Part shown: positions 53,536 through 62,896 of the stretch, piece by piece
Numbering within the stretch: the first letter of the stretch is position 1
Layout: every line of letters starts with the position of its first letter
Source: CBDCFV01 sp963664625
GTDB lineage: Bacteria > Chloroflexota > Dehalococcoidia > Lucifugimonadales > UBA3495
Assembly (NCBI GenBank): GCA_963664625.1
Contig: OY761541.1
Span: forward strand, 2,852,001-2,916,000
Reading direction: 5' to 3'
DNA length: 64,000 nt
Program-made: the position numbers and the translations under genes
Notes under the pieces: generated by a model
The model's input: the letters and a program-made list of their open reading frames with translations, nothing else
What the model was told of the DNA's origin: nothing
Databases searched by the model: none

Positions 53536-54060
53536 ATGACGACAGAACCCGACGCAACCCAAACCCTGGGATACTTGGAAGGACGGATAACCGAACAATC
53601 GGCCATGCTCCAACAACTCCACACGGATATGACTGCCGGATTCCAACAGCTACGCACGGATATGATCGCAGAGTCCCAGCAGTTACGTGCAGAATCCCAA
53701 CAACTGCGCGCGGATATGATCGCAGAGTCCCAGCAGTTACGTGCAGAATCCCAACAACTGCGCGCGGATATGATCGCAGAGTCCCAACAGTTACGTGCAG
53801 AATCTCAACAACTGCGCGCGGACATGACCGCAGAGTCCCAACAGTTACGTGCAGAATCTCAACAGCTACGAGCCGATATGACCGCCGGATTCCAACAGTT
53901 ACGTGCAGAATTCCAACAGCTACGCACGGACATGACCGCTGGACTCCAACAGGTCAATTCCCGGATTGACCGGGTGCTGCTCACTGGATGGATCATCGGC
54001 GGCGCCATCATCGCTTCCCAGATCGGCTTGGTGGCTACACTGATAATCCGGGGCGGCTAA
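53536..54060 (+). CDS. Repeat coiled-coil protein with a C-terminal membrane anchor
   Basis: A 174-residue protein. After 30 residues it is built from tandem units of about 18 residues (MIAESQQLRAESQQLRAD pattern), four or more copies, then shorter variants. It ends with a hydrophobic helix 'GWIIGGAIIASQIGLVATLII' at the C-terminus. The result is a long coil tethered to the membrane, similar in design to DUF1640-like proteins. Function is unknown. Repeats are nearly identical at DNA level. It lies 43 bases after the amidohydrolase gene. Confidence 0.8.
   Translation: MTTEPDATQTLGYLEGRITEQSAMLQQLHTDMTAGFQQLRTDMIAESQQLRAESQQLRADMIAESQQLRAESQQLRADMIAESQQLRAESQQLRADMTAESQQLRAESQQLRADMTAGFQQLRAEFQQLRTDMTAGLQQVNSRIDRVLLTGWIIGGAIIASQIGLVATLIIRGG
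53641..53890 (+). repeat. 54-bp in-frame repeats
   Basis: About four tandem 54-base units, two pairs almost identical, encoding the coil of the membrane-anchored protein. They show the same kind of in-frame expansion as the repeats at 12709 and 21886. Confidence 0.88.
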
Positions 54061-54195
54061 GCAGCAAGACGGACTGGCTGTTGTACGCTTGGACAACGCC
54101 GTTACTGGCGCAGGCCACTCCAACGAACTGCGTTATTACTTCGGGAAATAGAATAAAGACCCAATAGGGCGGAAGGGCTTTCGCAAGCGAATAAG

Positions 54196-55494
54196 TTGGC
54201 GGCGTTAGACACCATAAGCCGGTTCGTGCCCGTATCCATGAGATACGGGCATTTCCGATTCTACTGGTTGGCGCTTCTCGCCGGGGTCACCGGGCACCAG
54301 ATGTTGCTCCAGTTCACGCTGGGGTGGTTGATGTTCGACCTTACCGGTCAAGCGCAGCACCTGGCCTACCTGGGCGTCGCAATATCCGTGCCCGCTCTGC
54401 TTCTCAACCTGCTAGGAGGAGTGCTGGCAGACCGCTGGGAACCCAAGCTGCTGGTTGCTACCGCGCAGACGGTCTCCGCTACCGTCGTCGGGCTGGTGGG
54501 AATGCTGGTGCTGACGGAAGCGGTGGAAGTGTGGCACATCCTGGCCGCCGCATTCATCATCGGCGCCATCCAAGCCTTCGATCAACCCAGCCGTGCCAGC
54601 ATCGCCCCCCGCTTGGTGCGCCGCGAGCACATCGTGAACGCGGTGGCCCTGGACTCCATAGTCTGGAACCTGGTCCGCGTACTGGCCCCGGCGCTGGCCG
54701 GCATGATTATCGCCCGATGGAACATTTATTCGTCCATCTTCATAACCGCCGCATCGTTCTTCTTGTTGGCCGCGGTGCTTTCGTTCCTTAACGTAAGGCC
54801 CCGCCCGCCGGCCACCGGGCAGTTCGCCCGACAAATTGTCGACAGCCTTGCATTCGTGCGCCGGAACCCCATATTCCTCAACATCATGCTGCTTACCTTC
54901 TGCAACAGCATGTTCGGCATGGCCTACATCTACCTGATGCCGGTCTTTGCCAAGGAGGTGCTCTACGTCGGGGCCGAGAGGGTCGGCTGGCTGCTGGGAG
55001 CGTCCGGTGTCGGGTCCATCATCGGGACCTGGTTCATTGGCAACCTGAGGCACGGTTCCGCTAAGGGACACCTGATCCTCATCGGCGCGACGGTGTTCGG
55101 CATGGGGCAGGTCCTTTTCACCATCGCCGCTTGGCAGGGGCAGTACGAAGTGGCCATGGTGATGCTGTTCGTGGTTGGAGTAGCCAACTCCCTGTACTTG
55201 GTGGGGGGGCTCAGCACCATACAGCAGTTGGTCCCGGAACAACTTCGCGGACGGGTGATGGGGCTGTACGGCGTCACGTGGAGCCTGTCTCCCATGGGCA
55301 TGGCGCAAGGCGGCACGGTAGCCCAGCACATCGGCGCTCCCTGGGCCGTGGCCATCGGCGGCATAGTGATCATACTGATGGCCGGCTTCACCTTTTTGAT
55401 ATGCCCCGAAATACGCTCCCTACGGGCCGGAGCGACCCAGATGTTGGAGCGCACGACGCCCCGTGCGGTGGTGGCTGAGGGTACTGACGATTAA
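54196..55494 (+). CDS. Major facilitator superfamily exporter (MFS_3/EntS-like)
   Basis: A 432-residue membrane protein with about 12 helices. 'GVLADRWEPKLLVATAQTVSA' near residue 76 is the loop-2/3 MFS signature, and 'AFIIGAIQAFDQPSRASIAPRLV' near 118 is typical of the EntS/MFS_3 group. It probably exports a small molecule such as a siderophore or drug. TTG 54196 is used as start; ATG 54238 is possible but would cut the N-terminal tail only. Confidence 0.92.
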   Translation: MAALDTISRFVPVSMRYGHFRFYWLALLAGVTGHQMLLQFTLGWLMFDLTGQAQHLAYLGVAISVPALLLNLLGGVLADRWEPKLLVATAQTVSATVVGLVGMLVLTEAVEVWHILAAAFIIGAIQAFDQPSRASIAPRLVRREHIVNAVALDSIVWNLVRVLAPALAGMIIARWNIYSSIFITAASFFLLAAVLSFLNVRPRPPATGQFARQIVDSLAFVRRNPIFLNIMLLTFCNSMFGMAYIYLMPVFAKEVLYVGAERVGWLLGASGVGSIIGTWFIGNLRHGSAKGHLILIGATVFGMGQVLFTIAAWQGQYEVAMVMLFVVGVANSLYLVGGLSTIQQLVPEQLRGRVMGLYGVTWSLSPMGMAQGGTVAQHIGAPWAVAIGGIVIILMAGFTFLICPEIRSLRAGATQMLERTTPRAVVAEGTDD

Positions 55495-55496
55495 AT

Positions 55497-55528
55497 GGGC
55501 CGGGCGAGTCCGAAAGTCCGCCCGGCCC
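55497..55528. terminator. Hairpin between convergent genes
   Basis: GGGCCGGGCG pairs perfectly with CGCCCGGCCC around a 12-base loop, just after the MFS stop codon and 25 bases beyond the aconitase stop. It probably terminates both transcripts, although T tracts are weak. Confidence 0.65.
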
Positions 55529-55552
55529 ACGGAGAATCAAGGGGCGTGCCCG

Positions 55553-57826
55553 TTACTGGTGGAACAAGTTCAGCGCCGAGCCTACCCTGAACCATTCGAT
55601 TTGCGGCTGTCCGAAGGAGTGGTTCAGGCTCAGGGTTTCGGAGGTACCGTCGGAGTGGTGGACGGTGCAGGCAACCGGCTTGTCGGGCGCCAGTTCGGCG
55701 AGGCCGATAAGATTGATCCGGTCATCCTCGCGGATCCGGTCGTAGTCGTCGGGATTGCTGAAGGTCAAGGCTAACAGGCCCTGTTTCTTCAGGTTGGTCT
55801 CGTGGATGCGGGCAAAGCTGCGGGCGATAACCGCAGCTCCGCCTAGCAGCCGCGGGCACAACGCCGCGTGCTCTCGGCTGCTGCCTTCGCCGTAGTTGTC
55901 ATCGCCGATTATCACCCACTTGACACCCTCAGACCTGTAGTTGCGGGCTATGGCGGCGATGGACTTTTGAGCTTCCCCGGACAGCACGTCCAACCCCGTA
56001 CCTCGGTCGCCGGTGTAAGCGTTGGTGGCGCCCATCAGCAAGTTGTCGCTGAACTTGTCCAAGTGACCCCGGAGGCTGAGCCATACACCGGCGGGGGAGA
56101 TGTGGTCGGTGGTGCACTTCCCATCCACCTTCATCAGGACCGGCATCTCGGTGAAGTCGTTGCCGTCCCAAGCGGGCCAAGGGTTCATCAACTGCAACCG
56201 CTGGCTGTTGGGGTCCACCGCAATCTCGATATCGCTCCCGTCGTCCGGCGGCGCGATGTAGGAGGCGTGGCCGGGGTCGAACCCAGTCTCCGGGACCTCG
56301 GGCGCCGGCTTCGGAGGCTCCAGCATCACTTGGTTGCCTTGGGCGTCGGCCAGGGTATCGGTCAAGGGATTGAAGGACAACCTGCCGGACAGAGCGAAAG
56401 CGGTGGTAATCTCCGGGCTGGCGATGAAGTTCATCGTGGTCGGCTGACCGTCGTTGCGTGCGGGGAAGTTGCGGTTGTATGACGTCACAATGGAGTTGGG
56501 ATGTTCGGAAGCTTCGCGGGACCGCCTCCATTGGCCGATGCATGGTCCACAGGCGTTGGCCAGCACGGTAGCGCCAGCATCACGCAGGGCCTCCAGTTGC
56601 CCGTCCCGCTCGATGGTGGCGCGGACCTGCTCTGAACCCGGCGTAACCATGAAGGGCACCGACAGCGTGATGCCGTGGGCGCTGGCCTGCCGCATCACGT
56701 CAGCGGAGCGGCTCATGTCCTCATACGAGGAGTTGGTGCAACTTCCTATCAACGCCGCGGAAATCTGGTCAACGAAGCCGTTGGACTCATCTGCCACTTC
56801 CTGGGCGAACACCGAGATGGGACGGGCGCGGTCAGGAGAGTGGGGGCCGACTATGTGCGGCTCCAGCTTGGAAAGGTCTATCTCCACGATTCGGTCGAAG
56901 AACTGCTCCGGGTTGGCTTCTACTTCCGGATCGGCGGACAACATGTCCTTGTGTTCATCGGCCAGCCTCGCCAAGGCCCCTCTTGCGGTGGCTTCCAAGT
57001 AACGGGCCATCCGTTCGTCATAGGGGAACACCGAGGTGGTCGCGCCTAACTCGGCGCCCATGTTAGTGATGGTTGCCTTGCCAGTGCAGCTTATAGAACG
57101 TGTGCCAGGCCCGAAGTACTCAATGATGGAGTTGGTGCCGCCGGATACGCTGAGGGCGCCGGCAAGGTACAGAATCACGTCCTTGGGAGCGGTCCAGCCG
57201 TTCATCTCGCCGGTCAGGTACACGCCGATGCGGTTGGGGTACAACACCTCCCAAGGCAGACCGGCCATTGCCTCCACGGCGTCGGCGCCGCCCACGCCCA
57301 CGGAGCAGGACCCCAACCCGCCGCCGTTGGGAGTATGGGAGTCAGTGCCTATAATCACGGCGCCAGGGAAGGCGTACTGCTCAAGATTGACTTGGTGGAT
57401 GATACCCGCGCCGGGACCCCAGAAGCCCACGCCGAACTTGGCGCTGGCGGAGCGGAGAAAGTCGTACACCTCGTTGTTCTCGGCCAAGGACTCCCGCAAA
57501 TCGGACGCGCCCTCCACACGGGCCTGGATAAGATGGTCACAGTGGACGGTGGTAGGCACCGCGGTACTGGTGCGCTGGGTCTGCATGAACTGGAGCATGG
57601 CCGTCTGGCCCAGAACGTCCTGCAGGATTACCCGGTCGGGCCTGACCTGCAAATAGCTCCTCCCAGGGACCAGTTCCTGGTTTTCGGGATCGTCCAAGTG
57701 GGAAAGCAACAGTTTGTCCGCCAGTGTCATGGGCCCGCCGACCCGGCGACGGACGATTTCCAAGTTGCGCCGCATCGTCTCGTACACTTTGGTCACGAAT
57801 TCCGGAGTTGAATCACTAGCTACCAT
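55553..57826 (-). CDS. acn: Aconitate hydratase, mitochondrial-type
   Basis: A 757-residue aconitase with the length and layout of the mitochondrial type. 'GSCTNSSYEDM' near residue 390 and 'ANACGPCIGQW' near 455 provide the three Cys ligands of the [4Fe-4S] cluster. 'GVGFWGPGAGIIHQ' and 'IGTDSHTPNGGGLG' are upstream active-site segments, and 'GDDNYGEGSSREHAAL' near 650 is the swivel-domain motif. It interconverts citrate and isocitrate. ATG 57826 with GAGGTG upstream sets the start; a longer open frame to 57913 has no such site. Confidence 0.96.
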   Translation of the reverse strand: MVASDSTPEFVTKVYETMRRNLEIVRRRVGGPMTLADKLLLSHLDDPENQELVPGRSYLQVRPDRVILQDVLGQTAMLQFMQTQRTSTAVPTTVHCDHLIQARVEGASDLRESLAENNEVYDFLRSASAKFGVGFWGPGAGIIHQVNLEQYAFPGAVIIGTDSHTPNGGGLGSCSVGVGGADAVEAMAGLPWEVLYPNRIGVYLTGEMNGWTAPKDVILYLAGALSVSGGTNSIIEYFGPGTRSISCTGKATITNMGAELGATTSVFPYDERMARYLEATARGALARLADEHKDMLSADPEVEANPEQFFDRIVEIDLSKLEPHIVGPHSPDRARPISVFAQEVADESNGFVDQISAALIGSCTNSSYEDMSRSADVMRQASAHGITLSVPFMVTPGSEQVRATIERDGQLEALRDAGATVLANACGPCIGQWRRSREASEHPNSIVTSYNRNFPARNDGQPTTMNFIASPEITTAFALSGRLSFNPLTDTLADAQGNQVMLEPPKPAPEVPETGFDPGHASYIAPPDDGSDIEIAVDPNSQRLQLMNPWPAWDGNDFTEMPVLMKVDGKCTTDHISPAGVWLSLRGHLDKFSDNLLMGATNAYTGDRGTGLDVLSGEAQKSIAAIARNYRSEGVKWVIIGDDNYGEGSSREHAALCPRLLGGAAVIARSFARIHETNLKKQGLLALTFSNPDDYDRIREDDRINLIGLAELAPDKPVACTVHHSDGTSETLSLNHSFGQPQIEWFRVGSALNLFHQ

Positions 57827-57952
57827 GAGGCACACCTCATAGAACAAATTGAAGGGACGCCGAGGCAAAACCTCGACAGGCCGGAGTTTAGCAGTAGGCT
57901 TAAATTGCGTCAAACGGACAGAATCAGGGCCGTGTTAAGTGGGAGTTCCGCC

Positions 57953-58984
57953 TCAACTCTCAATAACTATCTTGCCGTAGAAGTCCCGGTCCTCCATAGC
58001 TTGATGGGCGGCGGCCACTTCGGTCAACGGGAAGGTGCGGCCGGGGATGCCGCGGAGGGAGCCGTGGTGGACGACCTTCATGAAGTCGGCGAAGGTGCGG
58101 TTGCTGCGGCCTCCGCTGCCCATCAGGTGAAGGGGCTTGCCCTGCAACAATGACAGGTTCAGGTTGGCGGTGGCGCCCGAGGTTACGCCGGTGATGACCA
58201 AGCGGCCGCCGGCCTTCAGCGACAGCAGGTTCTGTTCCCAGACGTCGGCGCCTACGCAATCGAATACCAAATCGACGCCCTGTCCGTTGGTCAACTCCTT
58301 CACCCGGTCGGCGAAGTTGGGGGTCTCCCGGTAGTTTATTACCTCGTCGGCGCCCCACTCCTTGGCCTTGTCCAGTTTCCACTGGCTGCCGGCGGTGGTG
58401 ATGACGCGGGCGCCGACCATTTTGGCTATCTGGATGGCCATGCTGCCGACGCCGCTGCCCGCCGCCTGCACCAGCACGTCGTCCCAAGGCTTGACTTGGG
58501 CTTGGGTGACCATGCAATGCCAAGACGTATGAGCGGCAATGGGCAAGGCTGCGGCCTCGGCAAAGTCCATCGAGTCAGGGATGACGTGGGCGTTGACGGC
58601 GGGGGCGGTGATGTACTCGGCGTGGCCGCCGTCCAGGTCCACGCCCAACCGTTTCTGGTTGGGGCACCACTGGTCGTTTCCCATGCGGCAATGCTCGCAG
58701 CCGCTGCAGGTGACCCGGTTGTTGAGGATAACTCGGTCGCCGACCTGCAACGAGGTGGAGGCGGCGGGACTGATGGACACCACCTCGCCGGCCACGTCGC
58801 AGCCCAGGATGCGGGGCAGGGCGCCACGGTAGTTGCCGCCCCGGCGCAAGCCCAGGTCCAGATGGTTCAAGGCGCTGCCGCGGACACGGAGCATTATCTC
58901 GCCGGGAGCTATCTCCGGCTCAGGGCGGTCGCCGTAGGTCAGTTTTTCGGGGCCGCCGTGTTCTTCGATGAATACCGCTTTCAT
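57953..58984 (-). CDS. Zinc-binding alcohol dehydrogenase / quinone-oxidoreductase-like protein
   Basis: A 343-residue MDR-superfamily protein. 'GSALNHLDLGLRRG' and 'ILGCDVAGEV' are N-terminal landmarks. A structural zinc lobe is indicated by 'CSGCEHCRMGNDQWC' near residue 90. The NAD(P) site is 'VQAAGSGVGSMAIQIAKMVGA' near 170. It probably reduces or oxidises an alcohol, aldehyde or quinone with NADPH. AAGGAGG lies nine bases before ATG 58984. It stands alone between aconitase and the repeat at 59079. Confidence 0.93.
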   Translation of the reverse strand: MKAVFIEEHGGPEKLTYGDRPEPEIAPGEIMLRVRGSALNHLDLGLRRGGNYRGALPRILGCDVAGEVVSISPAASTSLQVGDRVILNNRVTCSGCEHCRMGNDQWCPNQKRLGVDLDGGHAEYITAPAVNAHVIPDSMDFAEAAALPIAAHTSWHCMVTQAQVKPWDDVLVQAAGSGVGSMAIQIAKMVGARVITTAGSQWKLDKAKEWGADEVINYRETPNFADRVKELTNGQGVDLVFDCVGADVWEQNLLSLKAGGRLVITGVTSGATANLNLSLLQGKPLHLMGSGGRSNRTFADFMKVVHHGSLRGIPGRTFPLTEVAAAHQAMEDRDFYGKIVIES

Positions 58985-59078
58985 TGGATTGTCCTCCTTG
59001 ATGGCTTCCGGACCTTGCCGGAGACTGGACACGAGGAATATTACGCGGGGCGGGAAGGGGCGTCAAAGGGCGGCGGTT

Positions 59079-59125
59079 TGTCTGAACTGTGATTCAGGTG
59101 ATTTTTCTGATTGATATGATTCTGG
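59079..59125. repeat. Single arm of the 'GTCTGAACTGTGATT' repeat family
   Basis: TTGTCTGAACTGTGATTCAG followed by A+T-rich sequence as in the copy at 47061, but the matching right arm is absent. The element is probably truncated. Confidence 0.7.
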
Positions 59126-59136
59126 TATGCCGCCGG

Positions 59137-59778
59137 TCAGGGTGACCGGGCAGCGCTTTGGCGGGCTACGCGGAAGTTCCACCAGACTATGACCGGCGTG
59201 ATTACCAGGGTGGGAAGTATCCAAGCCAGCCAGACGGGGTTGGTGTCTACGTTGACCACAAGGACAGCGGTTACCGTGGCGATTGTTCCGGCGAGCATAT
59301 TGGTCAGGTGGCGCGATATTCGGCTGCGGGTTGAGACTCGCTTGGCCCGGAAGAACAGAGCGTCGGCGCCGCTGAGACCGAAGGCGATGACACCGAACAG
59401 GGTGAGGGTCACCCATTGGGAGTTACCATCGCGGGCCAGCAGAGCGGCGTAAACCCACATGCCGAGTCCGGTCAGGGCCATTACCGTCACGGCAGCCCAA
59501 TCCATGGGTTGGGGGTGCCCTCGGCGGTTACGAGCGAAACGCCAACCGGCGAAGACCATGTAGAAGCTGAATAAGGCGATGAAGAACAGGAAGACATTGG
59601 CTCCGAGCAATGCCAGCGGGACGGCGGTGACGAAGACCACGGTCATGGCGAGGGCGTAGACCCGGCCAACCTTGACGTGGTTGGGCCCGCCCTTGGCGGT
59701 GACCAAGGCCACCGGAGCAGCCAACAGGGCCGTGGAGCCGGCGGCGATGTGGATGGTGAGCAGGATGAGGTTGAGCAA
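59137..59778 (-). CDS. DUF2306-like multi-pass membrane protein
   Basis: A 213-residue protein with about seven hydrophobic helices. 'TIHIAAGSTALLAAPVAL' in the first helix and 'NHVKVGRVYALAMTVVFV' in the second carry the conserved His and HxxxGRVY pattern of DUF2306. Its role is unknown; a heme or electron-transfer link has been suggested for similar folds but nothing here tests it. The start is TTG 59778, with GAGG just before. Confidence 0.75.
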   Translation of the reverse strand: MLNLILLTIHIAAGSTALLAAPVALVTAKGGPNHVKVGRVYALAMTVVFVTAVPLALLGANVFLFFIALFSFYMVFAGWRFARNRRGHPQPMDWAAVTVMALTGLGMWVYAALLARDGNSQWVTLTLFGVIAFGLSGADALFFRAKRVSTRSRISRHLTNMLAGTIATVTAVLVVNVDTNPVWLAWILPTLVITPVIVWWNFRVARQSAARSP

Positions 59779-59789
59779 GTTACCTCTAC

Positions 59790-59882
59790 TGTCTGAATCA
59801 GGATTTACCGGATTTCAGGATTCTCAGGATAGCACCAATTCATCCTGTTAATCCTTCTATCCTGAGAATCCTGATTCAGACA
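59790..59882. repeat. Inverted repeat, variant of the dispersed family
   Basis: GTCTGAATCAGGATT (59791-59805) and its exact inverse AATCCTGATTCAGAC end the element, 93 bases in all, with a second internal symmetry (ATTCTCAGGAT against ATCCTGAGAAT). It lies between the divergent DUF2306 and glycosylase genes and may carry their promoters. Confidence 0.8.
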
Positions 59883-59940
59883 TTTCAATTGACTGCCTTC
59901 AACCACTCGTCTACACTCGCAGCCATCGGCGGGGCGGCGA

Positions 59941-60711
59941 ATGGACGACGAGGCGAAGATCCTGGCGGCTATCAAGGAGCTTGGACGACTGTACCGAGGG
60001 TTCTCTTGGGAGTCCCAAGTGTGGGCCAAGGACGGTCTCCGCCGCAGTCCCTACCGGGCACTGGTGCTGTTTGGCCTGAGTGCGAGGACGAAAGACCGGC
60101 TGCTGGTTGAGATGTGCACCCGGTTCTTCCGGTTATACCCCGAGCCGCGGAGCTTCGCCGGCAGTTCGCCGTTGGGCGAACGGGAATGGCGGGGCATAGT
60201 GCGGGCCGGGCAGGTGTCCTTCGTAGAGTCGGCCATTGAGGCTATGGCCCTGAACGGCTGGCAAGTCCCGCGGGACCGGCAGCGGTTGATGGAGATCAAG
60301 GGCGTCGGCGACAAAATCGCCGAGTGCGTCGTCGCATACGGCTGGGGCGAAGAGGCCCTGCCCATGGACGGCAACGGGCGGCGGGTGGTTGACCGCATCT
60401 GCGGCTACCCTATCGACGGGGGAAGCCCGCACACGGCGCAGGTGCGGGGCTGGCTCAAGGAAGTCTACGAGTCGAACAGGGGATGGATGGCTGAGCGGGG
60501 TGTGGCGATGGTCGACATCCACGAAATGCTGCGGTTGCACGGCCAGCTTGTTTGCAGGAGAGTAGCCCAATGCCGCCTTTGTCCCATAGCGGACTGCGCG
60601 TCGCGGACCTGCCCTCCATTGGAGAATGATCGGGTGACAGTGGGCGTCGCGTTGTGGGACGAGTGGCGGGAGTTGCTGCTGGAACCTATTTGCTTGGTCC
60701 GGTACGGTTAA
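59941..60711 (+). CDS. HhH-GPD DNA glycosylase (Nth/MutY superfamily) with cysteine cluster
   Basis: A 256-residue protein. The helix-hairpin-helix 'IKGVGDKIAECVVAYGW' near residue 122 has a Lys in the position of the Nth catalytic lysine, and 'PMDGNGRRVVDRICGY' supplies the catalytic Asp region. A Cys cluster 'CRRVAQCRLCPIADC' near residue 205 resembles the [4Fe-4S] loop of endonuclease III but with spacing C-x5-C-x2-C-x4-C instead of x6/x2/x5. It probably excises damaged or mismatched bases. Only nine bases separate it from ccmA, so it is likely read in the same transcript. Confidence 0.87.
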   Translation: MDDEAKILAAIKELGRLYRGFSWESQVWAKDGLRRSPYRALVLFGLSARTKDRLLVEMCTRFFRLYPEPRSFAGSSPLGEREWRGIVRAGQVSFVESAIEAMALNGWQVPRDRQRLMEIKGVGDKIAECVVAYGWGEEALPMDGNGRRVVDRICGYPIDGGSPHTAQVRGWLKEVYESNRGWMAERGVAMVDIHEMLRLHGQLVCRRVAQCRLCPIADCASRTCPPLENDRVTVGVALWDEWRELLLEPICLVRYG

Positions 60712-60720
60712 AGGTTGGTT

Positions 60721-61458
60721 GTGTCAGGCGGTCCTGTCGGGTACGCAATTAAAGTAGAGGGCTTGGAGAAGGCGTTCGGCGACCGGCCGGTCCTCTGGGG
60801 GTTGGATTTGACGGTGGGATGGGGCGAGTGCCTGGGGTTGCTTGGGGCGAACGGGGCCGGCAAGACGACCTTGCTGCGCATCTTGTCCACCCAAGTCAAG
60901 GCCGACGCCGGAGCGGTGGAGGTTGCCGGTTACGACCTTCGCCGTCGCCCCGATTCGGTGCGGCGGCGAGTTGGCGTGGTGGCCCACGACACCTTCCTGT
61001 ACGATGATCTGACCTGCCTTGAGAACCTTGTTTACTACGGAAGGCTCTTCGGCTTGGAAGAGCCGCGGCTGCGGGCGGAAGAGGCACTGGAGCGGGTGGG
61101 CCTGGCGGACAGGGCTATCCAACGGGTGCGCCTGCTTTCTCATGGAATGCAAAAGCGGGTGTCGATTGCCCGCGCTATACTGCACCAGCCGCCGGTGCTG
61201 TTGCTGGACGAGCCCGAGAGCGGATTGGACCGCGGTTCGGTAGCGGTGCTGGAAGACCTGCTGACCGAGTGGACGGCGTCGGGCAGGACGGTGGTGATGA
61301 GCACCCACAACATTGAGATGGGGTTCTCTTGGGCCAGCAAGGTTGGACTCTTGGTGGACGGCAGGATTCACTTCTGTGGCGGCTCTGATAATTCCAACCC
61401 GGACCAATTCCGGGAGTTGGTGGCGACTTCCCTGGGAGCCGGGAGCGCCGCCAGTTGA
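60721..61458 (+). CDS. ccmA: Heme exporter ATP-binding protein CcmA
   Basis: About 245 residues of an ABC ATPase. Walker A 'GANGAGKTTLLRIL' near residue 43, signature 'LLSHGMQKRVSIARA' near 138 and Walker B 'VLLLDEPESGLDRG' near 158. It drives the CcmB/CcmC heme-handling complex that releases holo-CcmE in cytochrome c maturation. GTG 60721 is the likely start; a TTG two codons upstream is also open. The stop overlaps the ccmB start by one base. Confidence 0.93.
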   Translation: MSGGPVGYAIKVEGLEKAFGDRPVLWGLDLTVGWGECLGLLGANGAGKTTLLRILSTQVKADAGAVEVAGYDLRRRPDSVRRRVGVVAHDTFLYDDLTCLENLVYYGRLFGLEEPRLRAEEALERVGLADRAIQRVRLLSHGMQKRVSIARAILHQPPVLLLDEPESGLDRGSVAVLEDLLTEWTASGRTVVMSTHNIEMGFSWASKVGLLVDGRIHFCGGSDNSNPDQFRELVATSLGAGSAAS

Positions 61459-62129
61459 TGCAATTCGTTGGCCCCGTATTGGTATTGGTGTGGAAGGACC
61501 TGTTGCTGGAATGGCGCTCCAGGGACATGGTGGTCTCGGTGCTGTTCTTCGGCCTGCTGGTGGTGGTGCTGTTCAACTTTGCGCTGGACGCCGGTTCGCA
61601 ACAGATAGGTTTCCTGGCCCCGGGAATCCTGTGGTTGGCGTTTACCTTCGCCGCCACACTGGCGATGAACCGCTCATTCGTCCGTGAAAGGGAGCAGGGA
61701 GGACTGGATGGGTTGCTGCTAACGCCGGTGAGCCGGGACGCCATATTCTTGGGCAAAGCGTTCAGCAGCCTTGTTTTCATGCTGTTGGTGGAGGCGGCGC
61801 TGTTGCCGGTGTTCGCTGTGCTGCTCAACTTTTCCGCCTTCTCCTTCACCTTGATTTTGACCATCGTGATGGCTACCCTTGGTTTCGCGGTGGTGGGGAC
61901 CCTCTTTTCTGCCATCGCCGTCCAGACCAGGTCACGGGAAATCATGCTGCCGGTGCTGTTCTTCCCGGTAATCCTGCCCGTCGTCATAAGCGCGGTCGAG
62001 GCCAGCACGACGGCCATCGGGGTCCGGCCAGGCGGACGAGTAGAACTATGGTTGGCCCTGCTGGCCGTTTTCGACGCGCTTTTTCTAGTAATATGTCCCT
62101 GGATTTTCGGGGTGGTGGTGGAAGAGTAG
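61458..62129 (+). CDS. ccmB: Heme exporter membrane protein CcmB
   Basis: A 223-residue protein with six hydrophobic helices. 'VWKDLLLEWRSRDMVVSVLFF' at the N-terminus and 'REREQGGLDGLLLTPVSRDAIFLGKA' near residue 77 are CcmB family features. It is the permease partner of CcmA, coupled by a TGATG overlap. CcmC follows 33 bases later. Confidence 0.94.
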   Translation: MQFVGPVLVLVWKDLLLEWRSRDMVVSVLFFGLLVVVLFNFALDAGSQQIGFLAPGILWLAFTFAATLAMNRSFVREREQGGLDGLLLTPVSRDAIFLGKAFSSLVFMLLVEAALLPVFAVLLNFSAFSFTLILTIVMATLGFAVVGTLFSAIAVQTRSREIMLPVLFFPVILPVVISAVEASTTAIGVRPGGRVELWLALLAVFDALFLVICPWIFGVVVEE

Positions 62130-62162
62130 CCTGGGAAGACACCGCCGGAGAAACACGAAGGT

Positions 62163-62861
62163 ATGCCAAGTACGCGGACTTTATTATTGGCGGCGGCGGG
62201 CATCTTGATGCTGGCCGACCTCTACCTGATATTCATGGTTGCTCCGACCGACGCCGTGATGGGGGACGTACAGCGGGTGTTCTACTTTCACGTCCCGGTA
62301 GCAATCGTGTCGTTCCTGGCCTTCTTCGTGGTGTTCGTGGCCAGCGTGGGTTACTTGGTGCGGCGCGGTCGCCGTTGGGACAGCATCGCCCACGCATCCG
62401 CGGAAGTCGGCGTGCTGTTCGTTTCGCTGGCGCTGATTACGGGTATCATCTGGGGGCGGCCGGTGTGGAACACTTGGTGGACATGGGAGCCGCGCCTGAC
62501 GACGACCCTCATACTATGGCTCATCTACGTCTCCTACCTGATGATCCGCTCTTACGCTCCCAGCCAGGACAAGGCGGCCCGCTACTCCGCCGTCGTGGGC
62601 ATCATAGGGTTCGTGGACGTGCCCATCGTCTATTACTCGGTCGTCTGGTGGCGGTCGATTCACCCTTCGCCCGTAGTCGGGCCCTTCGCCGAGAGCGGGG
62701 CGCTGGAGCCGATCATGCAGGTGACGCTGCTTTTCTCCCTGGTTACTTTCCTCGTCCTGTTTGCGTTTCTGGTCTGGGAGCGGGCGTTGCTGCGGGACAG
62801 CGAGGACCAGTTGGGAGAAATGCGGTTGGCAGCGCGACGGGCCGGCCGATTGGCGGAATGA
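62163..62861 (+). CDS. ccmC: Cytochrome c maturation protein CcmC
   Basis: A 232-residue membrane protein with six helices and the tryptophan-rich heme-binding motif 'PVWNTWWTWEPRLTTTLIL' near residue 100. Flanking His residues in 'VFYFHVPVAIV' and near 'WWRSIHPSP' are the expected axial heme ligands. It transfers heme to CcmE outside the membrane. Confidence 0.95.
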   Translation: MPSTRTLLLAAAGILMLADLYLIFMVAPTDAVMGDVQRVFYFHVPVAIVSFLAFFVVFVASVGYLVRRGRRWDSIAHASAEVGVLFVSLALITGIIWGRPVWNTWWTWEPRLTTTLILWLIYVSYLMIRSYAPSQDKAARYSAVVGIIGFVDVPIVYYSVVWWRSIHPSPVVGPFAESGALEPIMQVTLLFSLVTFLVLFAFLVWERALLRDSEDQLGEMRLAARRAGRLAE

Positions 62862-62896
62862 AGTTGCCCCGCGCGGTATTGTAAGGAGTAGGTCTT

